Of a stretch of 53,332 bases of DNA, positions 33,284 through 41,857 are shown in pieces. The translations under genes were made by a program, and so were the position numbers. The DNA lies in assembly GCA_031082185.1 (NCBI GenBank), contig JAVHLI010000015.1, forward strand, positions 1-53,332, given 5' to 3'. How positions within the stretch are numbered: the first letter of the stretch is position 1; each line of letters opens with the position of its first letter. This DNA comes from a bacterium (GTDB lineage Bacteria > Sysuimicrobiota > Sysuimicrobiia > Sysuimicrobiales > Humicultoraceae). The notes beneath the pieces are model-generated. The model saw nothing but the letters and a program-made list of their open reading frames with translations. It did not search any database and was not told the DNA's origin.

Positions 33284-33317
33284 GGCCGCAGTTCAGTTGG
33301 ACCATGGAGGTGGCGTG

Positions 33318-34625
33318 ATGCGGGTAACGACGTTGATGGCCGTAGTCATCGCAGCGATTCTGGCGTTCACCGTCCCGGCTGCGCAGACCGGCCCGGCCGT
33401 GGAGATCACCTTTACCTCGACGCAGTTCTCACCGGTGCACGAGACCGAGTGGGCGCGCGACACGCTCTTTCGTGCCTTTGAGACGGAAACCGGCATCCGT
33501 GTCCGGTTCGTCTCGGAGCTGGCCGGCCCGTACATGGACAGACTCCAGGCCGAAGCCCGGGTAGGGCGAGGGTCCATTGACCTGACCGGAACGCTGCACG
33601 GGGACTTCCCAATCCTTGTTCCCGCCGGGGTGGCCCGCGACATGGCGTCGGTCCAGGCCGACCTGGCCCGCCGCGGCGACCGCACCTTCTTCCCAGATCT
33701 GGTGCGGATCAGCCAGGTCGGCGGCATCCAGGCGTACGTTCCCTGGATGCAGGCAACGTACCTGATCGTCGCGCACAAGCGGGCGATGGCCTACTTCCCC
33801 CGTGGCTCCAATCCCATGGCCATGACCTACGACGACCTGCTGGAGTGGGGGGACGCTATCAAGGCCGCCACCGGCACCCGCCGGATCGGGTTCCCGGCAG
33901 GCCCGGGCGGGCTGTTCGGGCGATTCCTGCACGGGTACATCTACCCCTCGTTCACCGGTTCCCAGGTGAAGCGGTTCAAGTCCCCTGAGGCCGTGGAGAT
34001 GTGGCGGTACCTCCGGCGGTTGGGTGGCGTGCTCCACCCGTCGTCGTTCCTCTACAGCTTCATGCACGAGCCGCTGCTGCTGGGCGAGGTGTGGGTCGCC
34101 TGGGACCACACTGCCAGGCTGCTGCCCGCGCTGCGCGACCGGCCCGACGACTTCGTCGTCCTGCCATCGCCGGCAGGGCCGCGCGGCCGGTCGTTCCTCT
34201 CGGTCATCGTCGGGCTGACCATTCCCAAGACAGCCCCCAACGCCGAGGCCGCGGCCCGGCTGATCGAGTTCCTCACGCGCCCCCGCACGCAGGTCCTCAC
34301 CGTGCAGGGCGTCGCCTTCTTTCCGACAGTCCGCGAGGCCGCCGGGGCGGTGCCGACCGGCGGGATGAAGCTCCTGGCCGAGGCCGTGACGGCGCAGCAG
34401 GGCGCTCGGGACGCACGGGTCGCCCTGCTCCCGGTTGGGCTGGGCGTGCGGACCGGCGAGTTTGTGCCGCTGTACGTGGACACTTTCAGGGAGATCTCGG
34501 TGCTGGGCAAGCCGATAGAGGAAGTCCTGGCCGCGCAGGCCCGGAAGCTGGAGGAGCTGTACCGCGCGATGAACGCGGTGTGCCCACCTCCGGACCCGGC
34601 CATAACACCCTGCCGGCCTGACTAG
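33318..34625 (+). CDS. Extracellular solute-binding protein of a sugar ABC importer
   Basis: Family 1 (MalE-like) binding protein of 435 aa. The N-terminal M-R-V-T-T-L-M-A-V-V-I-A-A-I-L-A-F is a signal peptide with likely cleavage after P-A-A; there is no lipobox Cys, so it is not an obvious lipoprotein. F-R-A-F-E-T-E-T-G-I-R-V-R-F-V near 50-64, M-T-Y-D-D-L-L-E-W-G-D near 170-180 and V-W-V-A-W-D-H near 258-264 fit the family. The ATG at 33318 has GGAGG about 8 nt upstream; longer in-frame starts lie inside rarA. First gene of a five-gene transport/hydrolysis operon. Confidence 0.88.
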   Translation: MRVTTLMAVVIAAILAFTVPAAQTGPAVEITFTSTQFSPVHETEWARDTLFRAFETETGIRVRFVSELAGPYMDRLQAEARVGRGSIDLTGTLHGDFPILVPAGVARDMASVQADLARRGDRTFFPDLVRISQVGGIQAYVPWMQATYLIVAHKRAMAYFPRGSNPMAMTYDDLLEWGDAIKAATGTRRIGFPAGPGGLFGRFLHGYIYPSFTGSQVKRFKSPEAVEMWRYLRRLGGVLHPSSFLYSFMHEPLLLGEVWVAWDHTARLLPALRDRPDDFVVLPSPAGPRGRSFLSVIVGLTIPKTAPNAEAAARLIEFLTRPRTQVLTVQGVAFFPTVREAAGAVPTGGMKLLAEAVTAQQGARDARVALLPVGLGVRTGEFVPLYVDTFREISVLGKPIEEVLAAQARKLEELYRAMNAVCPPPDPAITPCRPD

Positions 34626-34645
34626 GGACGACGGCGCAGGCCCCG

Positions 34646-35542
34646 GTGGCAGCCGCAGAGGAGGTGCCCGACCTGCCGCGCGCGGGACGATCGCGCACCG
34701 AGTGGCTTCCGTACCTGCTGCTGGCGCCGTCGCTGGTCTTCCTGGGCGTTTTCTTCGTCTACCCGCTGGTGCAGGCCTTCGGGCTGAGCTTCCTGCGCCC
34801 GGAGGGCGGCCTGACGGCCGAGCACTTCCAGCGGATGCTGGGTGACACGTACTTCCGGGGGGCGATTGCTAACAGCCTGCTGCTCACCGCGATCGTCGTG
34901 CCGATCCAGGTGGCGATCGGGCTGGTGATCGCCCTGCTGGTAAACAGCCGGTTTCGCGGGCATCTCTGGTTCCTCTACATCTGCGCGATCCCGCTTGCGA
35001 TCTCCGACCTGGCCGCGGGGTTGATCTGGCTGTCGGTTTTCACCGAGCGCGGCTACCTCAACACGCTCCTGCACATGGTAGGTGCCGTGCGGGAGCCCCT
35101 GACGTACCTCTCGGCTGAGCAGCCGGTCTGGCTCTATGGCGCCATCATCGCAGCCGAGGTGTGGCGGGCCACGGCCATCGTGATGATCATCCTGTTGGCG
35201 GGCCTGCAGCTCATCCCGCGGGACTACTTCGAAACGGCCGATGTATTCGGCGCCGGCGGCTGGCGGAAGTTGTGGTACGTCACGCTGCCACTGCTGCGCC
35301 CCAGTCTGCAGACTGCGCTCATCATTCGCACTATCCTGGCGTTCCAGCTCTTCGCGACCGTAATCACCCTCTCAGGCCGCCAGGTGCCGGTGCTGGCCGG
35401 CGAGGCCTACTTCTGGTACGGCCTGTACCGAAACCCGCACGTCGCGAGTGCCTACGCCGTGTTGATCATGGGCGTCTCGGTGGCAATAACGTGGGTGTAC
35501 CTGCGGGTTCTGCGAATGCGGGAAGAGGAGGTGGCGGGCTAG
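34646..35542 (+). CDS. ABC sugar transporter permease (MalF type)
   Basis: Integral membrane protein of 298 aa with about six helices. The first is L-L-A-P-S-L-V-F-L-G-V-F-F-V-Y-P-L-V (about 26-43). The cytoplasmic loop that docks the ATPase, the EAA motif, is E-T-A-D-V-F-G-A-G-G-W-R-K-L-W-Y-V-T-L-P (about 196-215). A GTG start 20 bp after the binding protein. Compact MalF-type permeases without the periplasmic insert are usual for oligosaccharide importers. Confidence 0.92.
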   Translation: MAAAEEVPDLPRAGRSRTEWLPYLLLAPSLVFLGVFFVYPLVQAFGLSFLRPEGGLTAEHFQRMLGDTYFRGAIANSLLLTAIVVPIQVAIGLVIALLVNSRFRGHLWFLYICAIPLAISDLAAGLIWLSVFTERGYLNTLLHMVGAVREPLTYLSAEQPVWLYGAIIAAEVWRATAIVMIILLAGLQLIPRDYFETADVFGAGGWRKLWYVTLPLLRPSLQTALIIRTILAFQLFATVITLSGRQVPVLAGEAYFWYGLYRNPHVASAYAVLIMGVSVAITWVYLRVLRMREEEVAG

Positions 35543-36361
35543 GTGATGGCACGCGCTGCGCGCACCGCCCTCCTCGCGACGATCGCGACGCTGATCGCGG
35601 CCTGGGTGCTGTTTCCCATCCTGCTGATCTCGCTGGCCGCGTTCAGCTCGCGCGCCCAGCTCTACTCCTGGCCGCGGGCTATTGTCCCCACACCACCTAC
35701 CCTGGACACGATCCTCTTCTTCCTCAGGGCGCAGGGTGTCTGGCAGTCCACCCTCAACAGTCTGATCGTGGCGCTATTCACCATTGTGCTCGCGGTGGCG
35801 ATCGGCGCACCGGCCGGCTATGCCCTCTCGCGCTTCCGGTTTCCTGGCCGCGAGGGGTTCAGGCTTGGAATCCTTGCGACGAAGATGTTCCCGGCGACGG
35901 TCCTGGCAATACCGCTCGCAGTTGCCTACATCCGCTGGGGGCTGTATGACAACCTGCTGGGGGTAGCCATCGTCCACACGGCCCTCGCCCTGCCATTTGC
36001 CGTTATCATCACGACAAGCGTCTTCATCGGGGTCCCAATGGAACTGGAGGAGGCCGCCATGACGCTGGGCTGCACCCGCCTGCAGGCCTTTCTGCGGGTG
36101 GCCCTGCCGATCGCGCTCCCTGGCCTGGCCGCGGCGGCGATCTTTACCTTCGTGCTGTCGTGGAACGAGGTCTTCGCGGCCGCGATCCTCACGCTTCACA
36201 ACCGAACCCTGCCGGCGCTGCTCATCAACGCGGTGGCCTTCGCGGGCGCGCCGCTCGACTACCGCTTTGCCGGTGGTTTCTTCATGATCGTGCCGGCGAT
36301 GATCATCATCTTCATCATCCGCCGGTACCTGATGACCCTATGGGGAGTCACCATCCGTTAG
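35543..36361 (+). CDS. ABC sugar transporter permease (MalG type)
   Basis: Second membrane subunit, 272 aa. Six helices begin with L-L-A-T-I-A-T-L-I-A-A-W-V-L-F-P-I-L (about 9-26). The EAA loop is E-E-A-A-M-T-L-G-C-T-R-L-Q-A-F-L-R-V-A-L (about 170-189), and it is preceded by the G-A-P-A-G-Y-A-L-S-R-F-R-F-P-G signature. The GTG at 35543 or ATG at 35546 starts right after the previous stop. Confidence 0.92.
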   Translation: MMARAARTALLATIATLIAAWVLFPILLISLAAFSSRAQLYSWPRAIVPTPPTLDTILFFLRAQGVWQSTLNSLIVALFTIVLAVAIGAPAGYALSRFRFPGREGFRLGILATKMFPATVLAIPLAVAYIRWGLYDNLLGVAIVHTALALPFAVIITTSVFIGVPMELEEAAMTLGCTRLQAFLRVALPIALPGLAAAAIFTFVLSWNEVFAAAILTLHNRTLPALLINAVAFAGAPLDYRFAGGFFMIVPAMIIIFIIRRYLMTLWGVTIR

Positions 36362-36371
36362 TGGAGGGAGA

Positions 36372-37478
36372 ATGGCAACCGTACTTCTCGATCGCGTGAC
36401 CAAGCGGTTCGGCCGGATCACAGCAGTGGACGGCGTCACGCTGGAGGTCCGGGACGGTGAGTTCATGGTTCTGTTGGGCCCTTCGGGCTGCGGCAAGACG
36501 ACGGCCCTCCGCTGCATCGCCGGCCTGGAGCGCATGGACGGCGGTCGAATCGTGATCGGGGGGGAGGATGTCACCGACCGGCCGCCTGGACGGCGCGGGA
36601 TCGCCATGGTCTTCCAGTCCTACGCGGTGTTCCCGCACATGACCGTTCGGGACAACATCACCTTCGGGCTGCGAATCCGCAAGACCCCGGCGGACGAGAC
36701 GCGGCGGCGCTCGCAGCAGGCGGCCGAACTCCTTCAGATCGGCGAGTTGCTGGATCGCTACCCGGCGCAGCTCTCGGGTGGCCAGCGGCAGCGGGTCGCT
36801 GTGGCCCGGGCGATCGTGATGCAGCCCGGGGTCTTGCTGATGGACGAGCCCCTCTCAAACCTGGATGCCCTGCTGCGCCTGCAGATGCGCGCCGAGCTCA
36901 AGCGGTTGCACCGAGAGACCAGGGCGACCACCGTGTATGTGACCCACGATCAGGTCGAGGCCCTGAGCCTGGGGGATCGGATCGCGGTCATGCGCAGCGG
37001 CGCGATCGTCCAGTGTGACACGCCTTCGGTAATCTACAACCGGCCGGCCAGCACCTTCGTGGGGGGCTTCATCGGCAGCCCGCCCATGAACTTCTTCAGG
37101 GGGACCGTGGAGGAAGGCGGACGGTCGGTCCGGTTGGCCGGGACGGCAATGGGTCTGGAGGAGCGTTGGGCCGGGGCCGCGGGCATCAGGGCAGGCGGCG
37201 AAGTGCTGGTGGGTGTGCGGCCCGAGGCATTCGAGGTGACGGCCGAACCTCGCGCCGGCGCCCTTCCCGCGGCGGTCGTGGTGGTTGAACCGCTGGGCGG
37301 AACCACGCTGCTTACCGTTAGCGTGGGCGGCGAGACCGCGAAGGTCTCGGTGGCTCCCGACACCGACCACAACCCGGGGCAGCGGCTGTGGCTTCGGCCG
37401 CTGCCCGACCGGATGCGCCTGATGGAGCCCGGAAGGGGGCTGGCCGTGATTCCCACAGAGGAAGGAGCACACCGATGA
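36372..37478 (+). CDS. ABC sugar transporter ATP-binding protein (UgpC/MalK/MsmX type)
   Basis: Walker A G-P-S-G-C-G-K-T (about 36-43), Q-loop V-F-Q-S-Y-A-V-F-P, signature L-S-G-G-Q-R-Q-R (about 135-142) and Walker B V-L-L-M-D-E-P-L-S-N-L-D are intact. The C-terminal 120 residues form the TOBE regulatory extension seen in MalK and UgpC. Length 368 aa. GGGAGA upstream of the ATG. It energises import by the two permeases just upstream. It overlaps the glycosidase gene by 4 nt (ATGA). Confidence 0.95.
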   Translation: MATVLLDRVTKRFGRITAVDGVTLEVRDGEFMVLLGPSGCGKTTALRCIAGLERMDGGRIVIGGEDVTDRPPGRRGIAMVFQSYAVFPHMTVRDNITFGLRIRKTPADETRRRSQQAAELLQIGELLDRYPAQLSGGQRQRVAVARAIVMQPGVLLMDEPLSNLDALLRLQMRAELKRLHRETRATTVYVTHDQVEALSLGDRIAVMRSGAIVQCDTPSVIYNRPASTFVGGFIGSPPMNFFRGTVEEGGRSVRLAGTAMGLEERWAGAAGIRAGGEVLVGVRPEAFEVTAEPRAGALPAAVVVVEPLGGTTLLTVSVGGETAKVSVAPDTDHNPGQRLWLRPLPDRMRLMEPGRGLAVIPTEEGAHR

Positions 37479-38785
37479 CGCGGATCTGCGATCCTCTGCC
37501 GGACGATGCGCCGGCGCTGGTCGAGGCCGCTGCCGCGGTCCTGCGCACCAACGACCGCGGTGAGTTCACCAAGCCGAGCGCTCGGCTTTATCCCCACCAG
37601 TGGAACTGGGACAGCGCTTTCATCGCGATGGGGTGGGCGCACCTGGACTGGGAGCGCGCCATTCGCGAGGTGGCGAGCCTACTGCGGGGACAGTGGACGG
37701 ACGGGATGCTCCCGCACATCCGTTACGACCGGGCCGCGTTGGGCTGGTACGCCCCAGGGCCAGAGCTGTGGCCGGGAGGACACGCGCGTGATGCAGGCGA
37801 GATGACCAGCGGCATCTCACAGCCGCCGGTCCTGCCGACCGCGGTCTACCGGACCGGGATGGCGCATCCCGACCGCGATCGTCGCCACGCCTGGTGGGCC
37901 GAGGTCTTCGACGGGTTGCTGGCGTGCCTGCGGTACTTCTTAGACCACCGCACGGTTGAAGGCTGCCCGCTGATTGTGGTCGTCCACCCCTGGGAGAGCG
38001 GCCACGACAACAGCCCGCGCTGGGACTTCGCGGTCGAAGCAGGCGTACGGCCGCAACAGTCCTACCGGCGGATAGACAACACCATCATCGCCGCGGCCGA
38101 GCGCCCCACCAACCAGGACTACGACCTGTACATCTTCCTGGCGGAGCTGATCTCCTCGGCCGACTATGCGCTGCCACGCTACCTTCCCAAGACTCCGTTC
38201 GCGGTCTACGATGCCCAGTTCAACGCAATTTGGTACCGATCGGCGCAGGATCTGAATCGGATTGCCGCGGCCCTGGGTCGGCCGACACCCCTTTCGGCGG
38301 AGGCGCTGGCCGCCTTCGCGCACGCCTTTCGCGAGCGCCACTGGGACGTGGAGCGCCGGACGTTCCTCGACTATGATCTGGTTGGGCGGCGTCCGATCCC
38401 GGTGGAGACCTGCGCCTCGCTGATGCCGATCTTTGCCGGGCTGGTTCAGGCCGATGATGCCCTTGACCTGCTCGCCCGCTACCGCGCCCGCAGCACCGGC
38501 TGCCGAAGGCTGCCGGTTGTCCTGCCCGACCAGAGGGGGTTCGAGGCCGGGCGCTACAGCCGTGGGCCGGTTTGGATCCACACGAACTGGATGGTGATCC
38601 AGGGGCTGGCCGCCCTTGGGTGTGATGCGGCGGCGGCCCGGCTCGCCGGAGAGACGCTCGACCTGGTCAGGCAGGCCGGTTTCGTGGAGTGCTACCATGC
38701 GGCCTCCGGCGCTGCCTGCGGGCCGCACGAGTTCTCCTGGTCGGCCGCGCTGGTCATAGACTTGCTGCGGGGCGCCGCTCCCTGA
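37475..38785 (+). CDS. GH63-like glycoside hydrolase (possible glucosyl-/mannosylglycerate hydrolase)
   Basis: A cytoplasmic (alpha/alpha)6-barrel type enzyme of 436 aa. L-Y-P-H-Q-W-N-W-D-S-A-F-I-A-M-G (about 33-48), S-L-L-R-G-Q-W-T-D-G-M-L-P-H-I (about 66-80), S-Q-P-P-V-L-P-T-A-V (about 115-124) and E-S-G-H-D-N-S-P-R-W-D (about 178-188, the likely acid Asp region) resemble GH63 mannosylglycerate and glucosylglycerate hydrolases. There is no signal peptide. The ATG at 37475 overlaps the ATPase gene, so the enzyme probably hydrolyses the imported compound. The substrate is inferred from recalled family features and is uncertain; other alpha-glucosides are possible. Confidence 0.75.
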   Translation: MTRICDPLPDDAPALVEAAAAVLRTNDRGEFTKPSARLYPHQWNWDSAFIAMGWAHLDWERAIREVASLLRGQWTDGMLPHIRYDRAALGWYAPGPELWPGGHARDAGEMTSGISQPPVLPTAVYRTGMAHPDRDRRHAWWAEVFDGLLACLRYFLDHRTVEGCPLIVVVHPWESGHDNSPRWDFAVEAGVRPQQSYRRIDNTIIAAAERPTNQDYDLYIFLAELISSADYALPRYLPKTPFAVYDAQFNAIWYRSAQDLNRIAAALGRPTPLSAEALAAFAHAFRERHWDVERRTFLDYDLVGRRPIPVETCASLMPIFAGLVQADDALDLLARYRARSTGCRRLPVVLPDQRGFEAGRYSRGPVWIHTNWMVIQGLAALGCDAAAARLAGETLDLVRQAGFVECYHAASGAACGPHEFSWSAALVIDLLRGAAP

Positions 38786-38791
38786 TACCAT
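38762..38791 (+). promoter_or_regulatory. Possible promoter of mnmA
   Basis: TTGCTG (38762-38767), 18-bp spacer, TACCAT (38786-38791). It overlaps the last codons of the glycosidase gene and would start transcription about 25 nt before the mnmA ATG. Two mismatches in the -10 and two in the -35 make it tentative. Confidence 0.4.
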
Positions 38792-38823
38792 TAGAGCCAG
38801 GAGCGCAGACGCGCGGTGGAGCC

Positions 38824-39936
38824 ATGAACAGGGTAGCCGTCGCCATGAGCGGCGGGGTGGACAGCGCGGTGGCTGCGGCCCTGCTCATCGAGCAGGGCCA
38901 CGATGTCATCGGGCTTACGATGAACCTGTGGCCGGCGTGGTTGCCGGAACCCGAGGGGAACGCGCGGGCCTGCTGCGGGTTGAGCGCGATCGAGGACGCG
39001 CGCAACGCGGCACGCCGCATGGGCATCCGCCACTATGTCCTCAACCTTCGCGAGGAGTTCGAGCGAGAGGTGATTGACTACTTCTGCGGCGAGTACGCTC
39101 GGGGTCGCACGCCGAACCCCTGCATCGCGTGCAACCAGGCGGTGAAGTTTCGCATCCTCCTGGGGCGGGCAGAGGCGTTGGGTTGCGGCATGCTGGCCAC
39201 TGGACACTACGCCCGGATCGCCACCGATGATGCCAGCGGCAGGTGGCTGCTCCTGCGGGCTGCGGACCGCCAAAAGGACCAATCGTACCTGCTCTACGCG
39301 TTGACGCAGGAGCAACTGGCGCGGCTGCGCTTCCCGGTGGGAACCCATCTCAAGGGGGAGGTTCGGTCGCTCGCCCGGCGGTGGGATCTGCCGGTTGCCG
39401 ACAAGCCGGACAGCCAGGAGATCTGCTTCGTTCCAAGAGGGCGCTACGGCGACCTGGTGGCCGCCCGGTGTCCTGAAGCGTTCAGCCCCGGGCCGATCCG
39501 GGATCGTGCAGGAGAGGTGGTGGGCACCCACACAGGTATCGCTCGGTACACGGTCGGGCAGCGCCGGGGGCTGGGGCTATCGTTCAGCGCCCCGCAGTAC
39601 GTGCTTGAGGTTGATGCACGGCGCAACACGCTGGTGGTCGGCGGGCAGGAAGATCTGCTGCGCCGGCGCCTCGGGCTGGGCACGGTGAACTGGATCGTGC
39701 CGACGCCGCTCCCGGCCGCGGCGACGGTCCGCGTGCGGCACGCGGCGCCCGACGTCCCCGCGGTACTGCATGCCGACGGCCCCACCGGCGTCCGGGTGGA
39801 GTTCTGCGAGCCACAGCGCGCAGCCGCACCTGGGCAGGCCGTCGCGTTCTATGACGGCGACCGGGTGCTAGGCGGAGGAATCATTGAGGACGTATGCTGG
39901 TCTAGAGAGGAGATGAACGGGAATGGGAAACCGTAG
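38824..39936 (+). CDS. mnmA: tRNA-specific 2-thiouridylase MnmA
   Basis: Forms 2-thiouridine at position 34 of tRNA-Lys, -Glu and -Gln using ATP and sulfur from a cysteine desulfurase relay. The PP-loop A-M-S-G-G-V-D-S-A-V-A-A (about 6-17) binds ATP. The catalytic cysteines lie in N-P-C-I-A-C-N (about 99-105) and in D-S-Q-E-I-C-F-V (about 196-203). Y-T-V-G-Q-R-R-G-L-G (about 242-251) is a family signature. Length 370 aa. The ATG at 38824 is favoured by GGTGGAG upstream and the family N-terminus. Confidence 0.95.
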   Translation: MNRVAVAMSGGVDSAVAAALLIEQGHDVIGLTMNLWPAWLPEPEGNARACCGLSAIEDARNAARRMGIRHYVLNLREEFEREVIDYFCGEYARGRTPNPCIACNQAVKFRILLGRAEALGCGMLATGHYARIATDDASGRWLLLRAADRQKDQSYLLYALTQEQLARLRFPVGTHLKGEVRSLARRWDLPVADKPDSQEICFVPRGRYGDLVAARCPEAFSPGPIRDRAGEVVGTHTGIARYTVGQRRGLGLSFSAPQYVLEVDARRNTLVVGGQEDLLRRRLGLGTVNWIVPTPLPAAATVRVRHAAPDVPAVLHADGPTGVRVEFCEPQRAAAPGQAVAFYDGDRVLGGGIIEDVCWSREEMNGNGKP

Positions 39937-40252
39937 TGACTTCGTGGCAGGTTTTGTCATCGGAGGGCTGCTCGGTACCGCTGTGGCCCTGCTCCTTGCG
40001 CCACGCTCAGGGGAGGAGACGCGCACCCGTCTGGCCGGGTCCGCCGAGGACCTGGGCGACCGTACGCGGGATCGCGCCGAAGAGGTCATCCAGAAGCTCC
40101 GCGTGACCGCCGAGGACCTCTCGCAGCGCGGGCGGGTGAAGCTGGACGAAGGCGCTGCCCGGCTGCGCGAGGCGCTGGAACGGGGCCGTGAGACACTGGA
40201 GGAGAAGGCTAGAGGGCTTCACGAGCGCACCGAGGAGCAACCGAAAGAGTAG
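39923..40252 (+). CDS. YtxH-domain protein
   Basis: 109-aa protein with an N-terminal membrane helix F-V-A-G-F-V-I-G-G-L-L-G-T-A-V-A-L-L-L-A-P (about 7-27) followed by R-S-G-E-E-T-R, the YtxH signature. The rest is a charged helical, probably coiled-coil tail (R-L-R-E-A-L-E-R-G-R-E-T-L-E-E-K). YtxH proteins are associated with stress and general envelope roles in Firmicutes; function unknown. The ATG overlaps the mnmA stop by 14 nt. Confidence 0.85.
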   Translation: MGNRSDFVAGFVIGGLLGTAVALLLAPRSGEETRTRLAGSAEDLGDRTRDRAEEVIQKLRVTAEDLSQRGRVKLDEGAARLREALERGRETLEEKARGLHERTEEQPKE

Positions 40253-41549
40253 TCCACTGACCCTCGCCATCCCTGAGCGCTTCCGGCCGGGCATCGAGAT
40301 CGTCCGGCGGCTGCGCGAGGCAGGATGGGAGACCTACCTGGTCGGGGGGGTCGTCCGGGATCTACTGCTCGGGCGGCCGCCCGTGGATCTGGACATTGCC
40401 ACGGCCGCGCCTGTGGACCGCGTTGCGGCGTTGTTCGACCGGACGGTACCGGTAGGAGTCCAGTTCGGCGTCGTTGCCGTCGTCCTCGCTGAGCACCCCT
40501 ATCAGGTGGCCACCTTCCGGCGCGAAGGCCCCTACCTGGACGGCCGGCGTCCGGCGTACGTTGAACATGGCAGTGCGCTCGATGACGTTCGCCGGCGCGA
40601 CTTCACCGTCAACGCGCTGCTTTACGATCCGTTCACCGGGGAGGTCATTGACCATGTCGGCGGTCGGGCCGACCTGGTCGGCCGGTGCATTCGCACCGTT
40701 GGGCCTCCTGCCGAACGTTTCGCCGAGGACTGGCTACGACTGCTGCGCGCGGTACGGCTGGCCGCTGAGTTGCAGTTCACGGTGGAGCCGGGCACGCGCG
40801 CGGCTCTAGCGGATCTTGCGCCCACCATCACCGGCGTGAGCGCCGAGCGGATCCGCGATGAGCTGGTCCGGCTGCTGGTCGCGCCGGGCGCCGCCGACGG
40901 CGTCCTCCTCATGGCCGCCACTGGTCTGCTGAGAGCCGTCCTGCCCGAGGTGGCGGCCCTCTCGTCCCAGCCATCACCCCATGCGGACGGGCCGGCCCCT
41001 GACGCGCTCGATTACGCCTGCCGGGTGCTGAAGTGCCTCGGGCCGCAGAGCCCGGAGCTGGCCTTTGCCGCGCTCCTCTGCCGCCTTCCCGACGCGGCGG
41101 CTGCCGGCGAGCTCTGCCGCCGATTGCGCTTCTCTACGGTCGAGCGCCGGAAAGTAGTCGTCCTCGTTCGCGAGTTCCAACGGCTGTCCGGGGGTGCCTG
41201 CCTGTCCGCGGAGGACGCCCGGCGCGTGCTGCGCCAGGGGGCTGCCGCGGGCCTGCTTGCGCTGCTGCGCGCGGACCTCGAAGCCGCAGGAGGTGACCCT
41301 GCCGCCTACCTTCGCGCTGCAGGGGTGCTGGCCGCTCACGCCGGGAGTGCCGTGGAACCGGACCGCCTGATCACCGGCGACGACCTGATCGCCATGGGCT
41401 ACGTTTCCGGTCCGGCGTTCGCCGTGATGCTGCGCGCGATCGGGGAGGCGCGGGCGCGTGGCGAGGTTACGACCGCCGAGGGGGCGCGCGCCTGGGTTCG
41501 CGACCGCTTCCCGGCAGGAGCAGCGCGGCCGCCTGTGGAACCGGCATGA
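40188..41549 (+). CDS. CCA tRNA nucleotidyltransferase/poly(A) polymerase family
   Basis: The head domain has the nucleotidyltransferase core L-V-G-G-V-V-R-D-L-L-L-G with D-L-D-I-A-T (the catalytic Asps) and R-R-D-F-T-V-N-A-L-L-Y-D. R-A-V-R-L-A-A-E-L is the RNA-binding neck. These define the CCA-adding/poly(A) polymerase class, which completes or repairs the CCA end of tRNA. The C-terminal half is divergent. The only ATG/GTG/TTG start (GTG 40188) lies inside the ytxH-like gene by 64 nt. A CTG at 40257, just after that gene's stop, would begin L-T-L-A-I-P-E-R-F-R, so the real start is uncertain. Length 453 or about 430 aa. Confidence 0.9.
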   Translation: MRHWRRRLEGFTSAPRSNRKSSPLTLAIPERFRPGIEIVRRLREAGWETYLVGGVVRDLLLGRPPVDLDIATAAPVDRVAALFDRTVPVGVQFGVVAVVLAEHPYQVATFRREGPYLDGRRPAYVEHGSALDDVRRRDFTVNALLYDPFTGEVIDHVGGRADLVGRCIRTVGPPAERFAEDWLRLLRAVRLAAELQFTVEPGTRAALADLAPTITGVSAERIRDELVRLLVAPGAADGVLLMAATGLLRAVLPEVAALSSQPSPHADGPAPDALDYACRVLKCLGPQSPELAFAALLCRLPDAAAAGELCRRLRFSTVERRKVVVLVREFQRLSGGACLSAEDARRVLRQGAAAGLLALLRADLEAAGGDPAAYLRAAGVLAAHAGSAVEPDRLITGDDLIAMGYVSGPAFAVMLRAIGEARARGEVTTAEGARAWVRDRFPAGAARPPVEPA

Positions 41550-41583
41550 GCGAGCGGATTGATTCGACTGAACGGAGGCCCGC

Positions 41584-41730
41584 ATGACCGAACGCGCTGC
41601 GTTGACCCTTGTCCTCTGGGCTCTGGGTATCATGATCGTGATCGGCGCTCTGCTCCCCCTGGTTTGGCCGGGGCTGATCCGGTTCGTCAATCGAACCGTG
41701 CTCAAGGAAGACGACATCGGGAAGCACTGA
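41584..41730 (+). CDS. 48-aa single-pass membrane protein
   Basis: The protein is M-T-E-R-A-A-L, then a hydrophobic stretch T-L-V-L-W-A-L-G-I-M-I-V-I-G-A-L-L-P-L-V-W (about 8-28), then a charged tail ending K-E-D-D-I-G-K-H. A good ribosome site (CGGAGG, 6 nt before the ATG) supports translation. It is predicted as a one-helix membrane protein of unknown function, positioned between the CCA-enzyme gene and parA. Confidence 0.7.
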   Translation: MTERAALTLVLWALGIMIVIGALLPLVWPGLIRFVNRTVLKEDDIGKH

Positions 41731-41857
41731 CGGCGCGCCGCACGATTCCCCCGCACTTCAGTTCGGACAAGGAGATGCTCGTAGCCGGGTCGAACAGCCC
41801 GGAGAGCGCGTGGGCGCGCGGCGTGCGGCGTGCGGCCGGATGGGGTGGAGGAGGCTG

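Noticed and set aside
41731-41857. Hairpin CCGGG-TCGAACAG-CCCGG upstream of parA as a terminator or parS site
   Set aside because: No T run follows, and the sequence does not match the parS consensus (TGTTTCACGTGAAACA).
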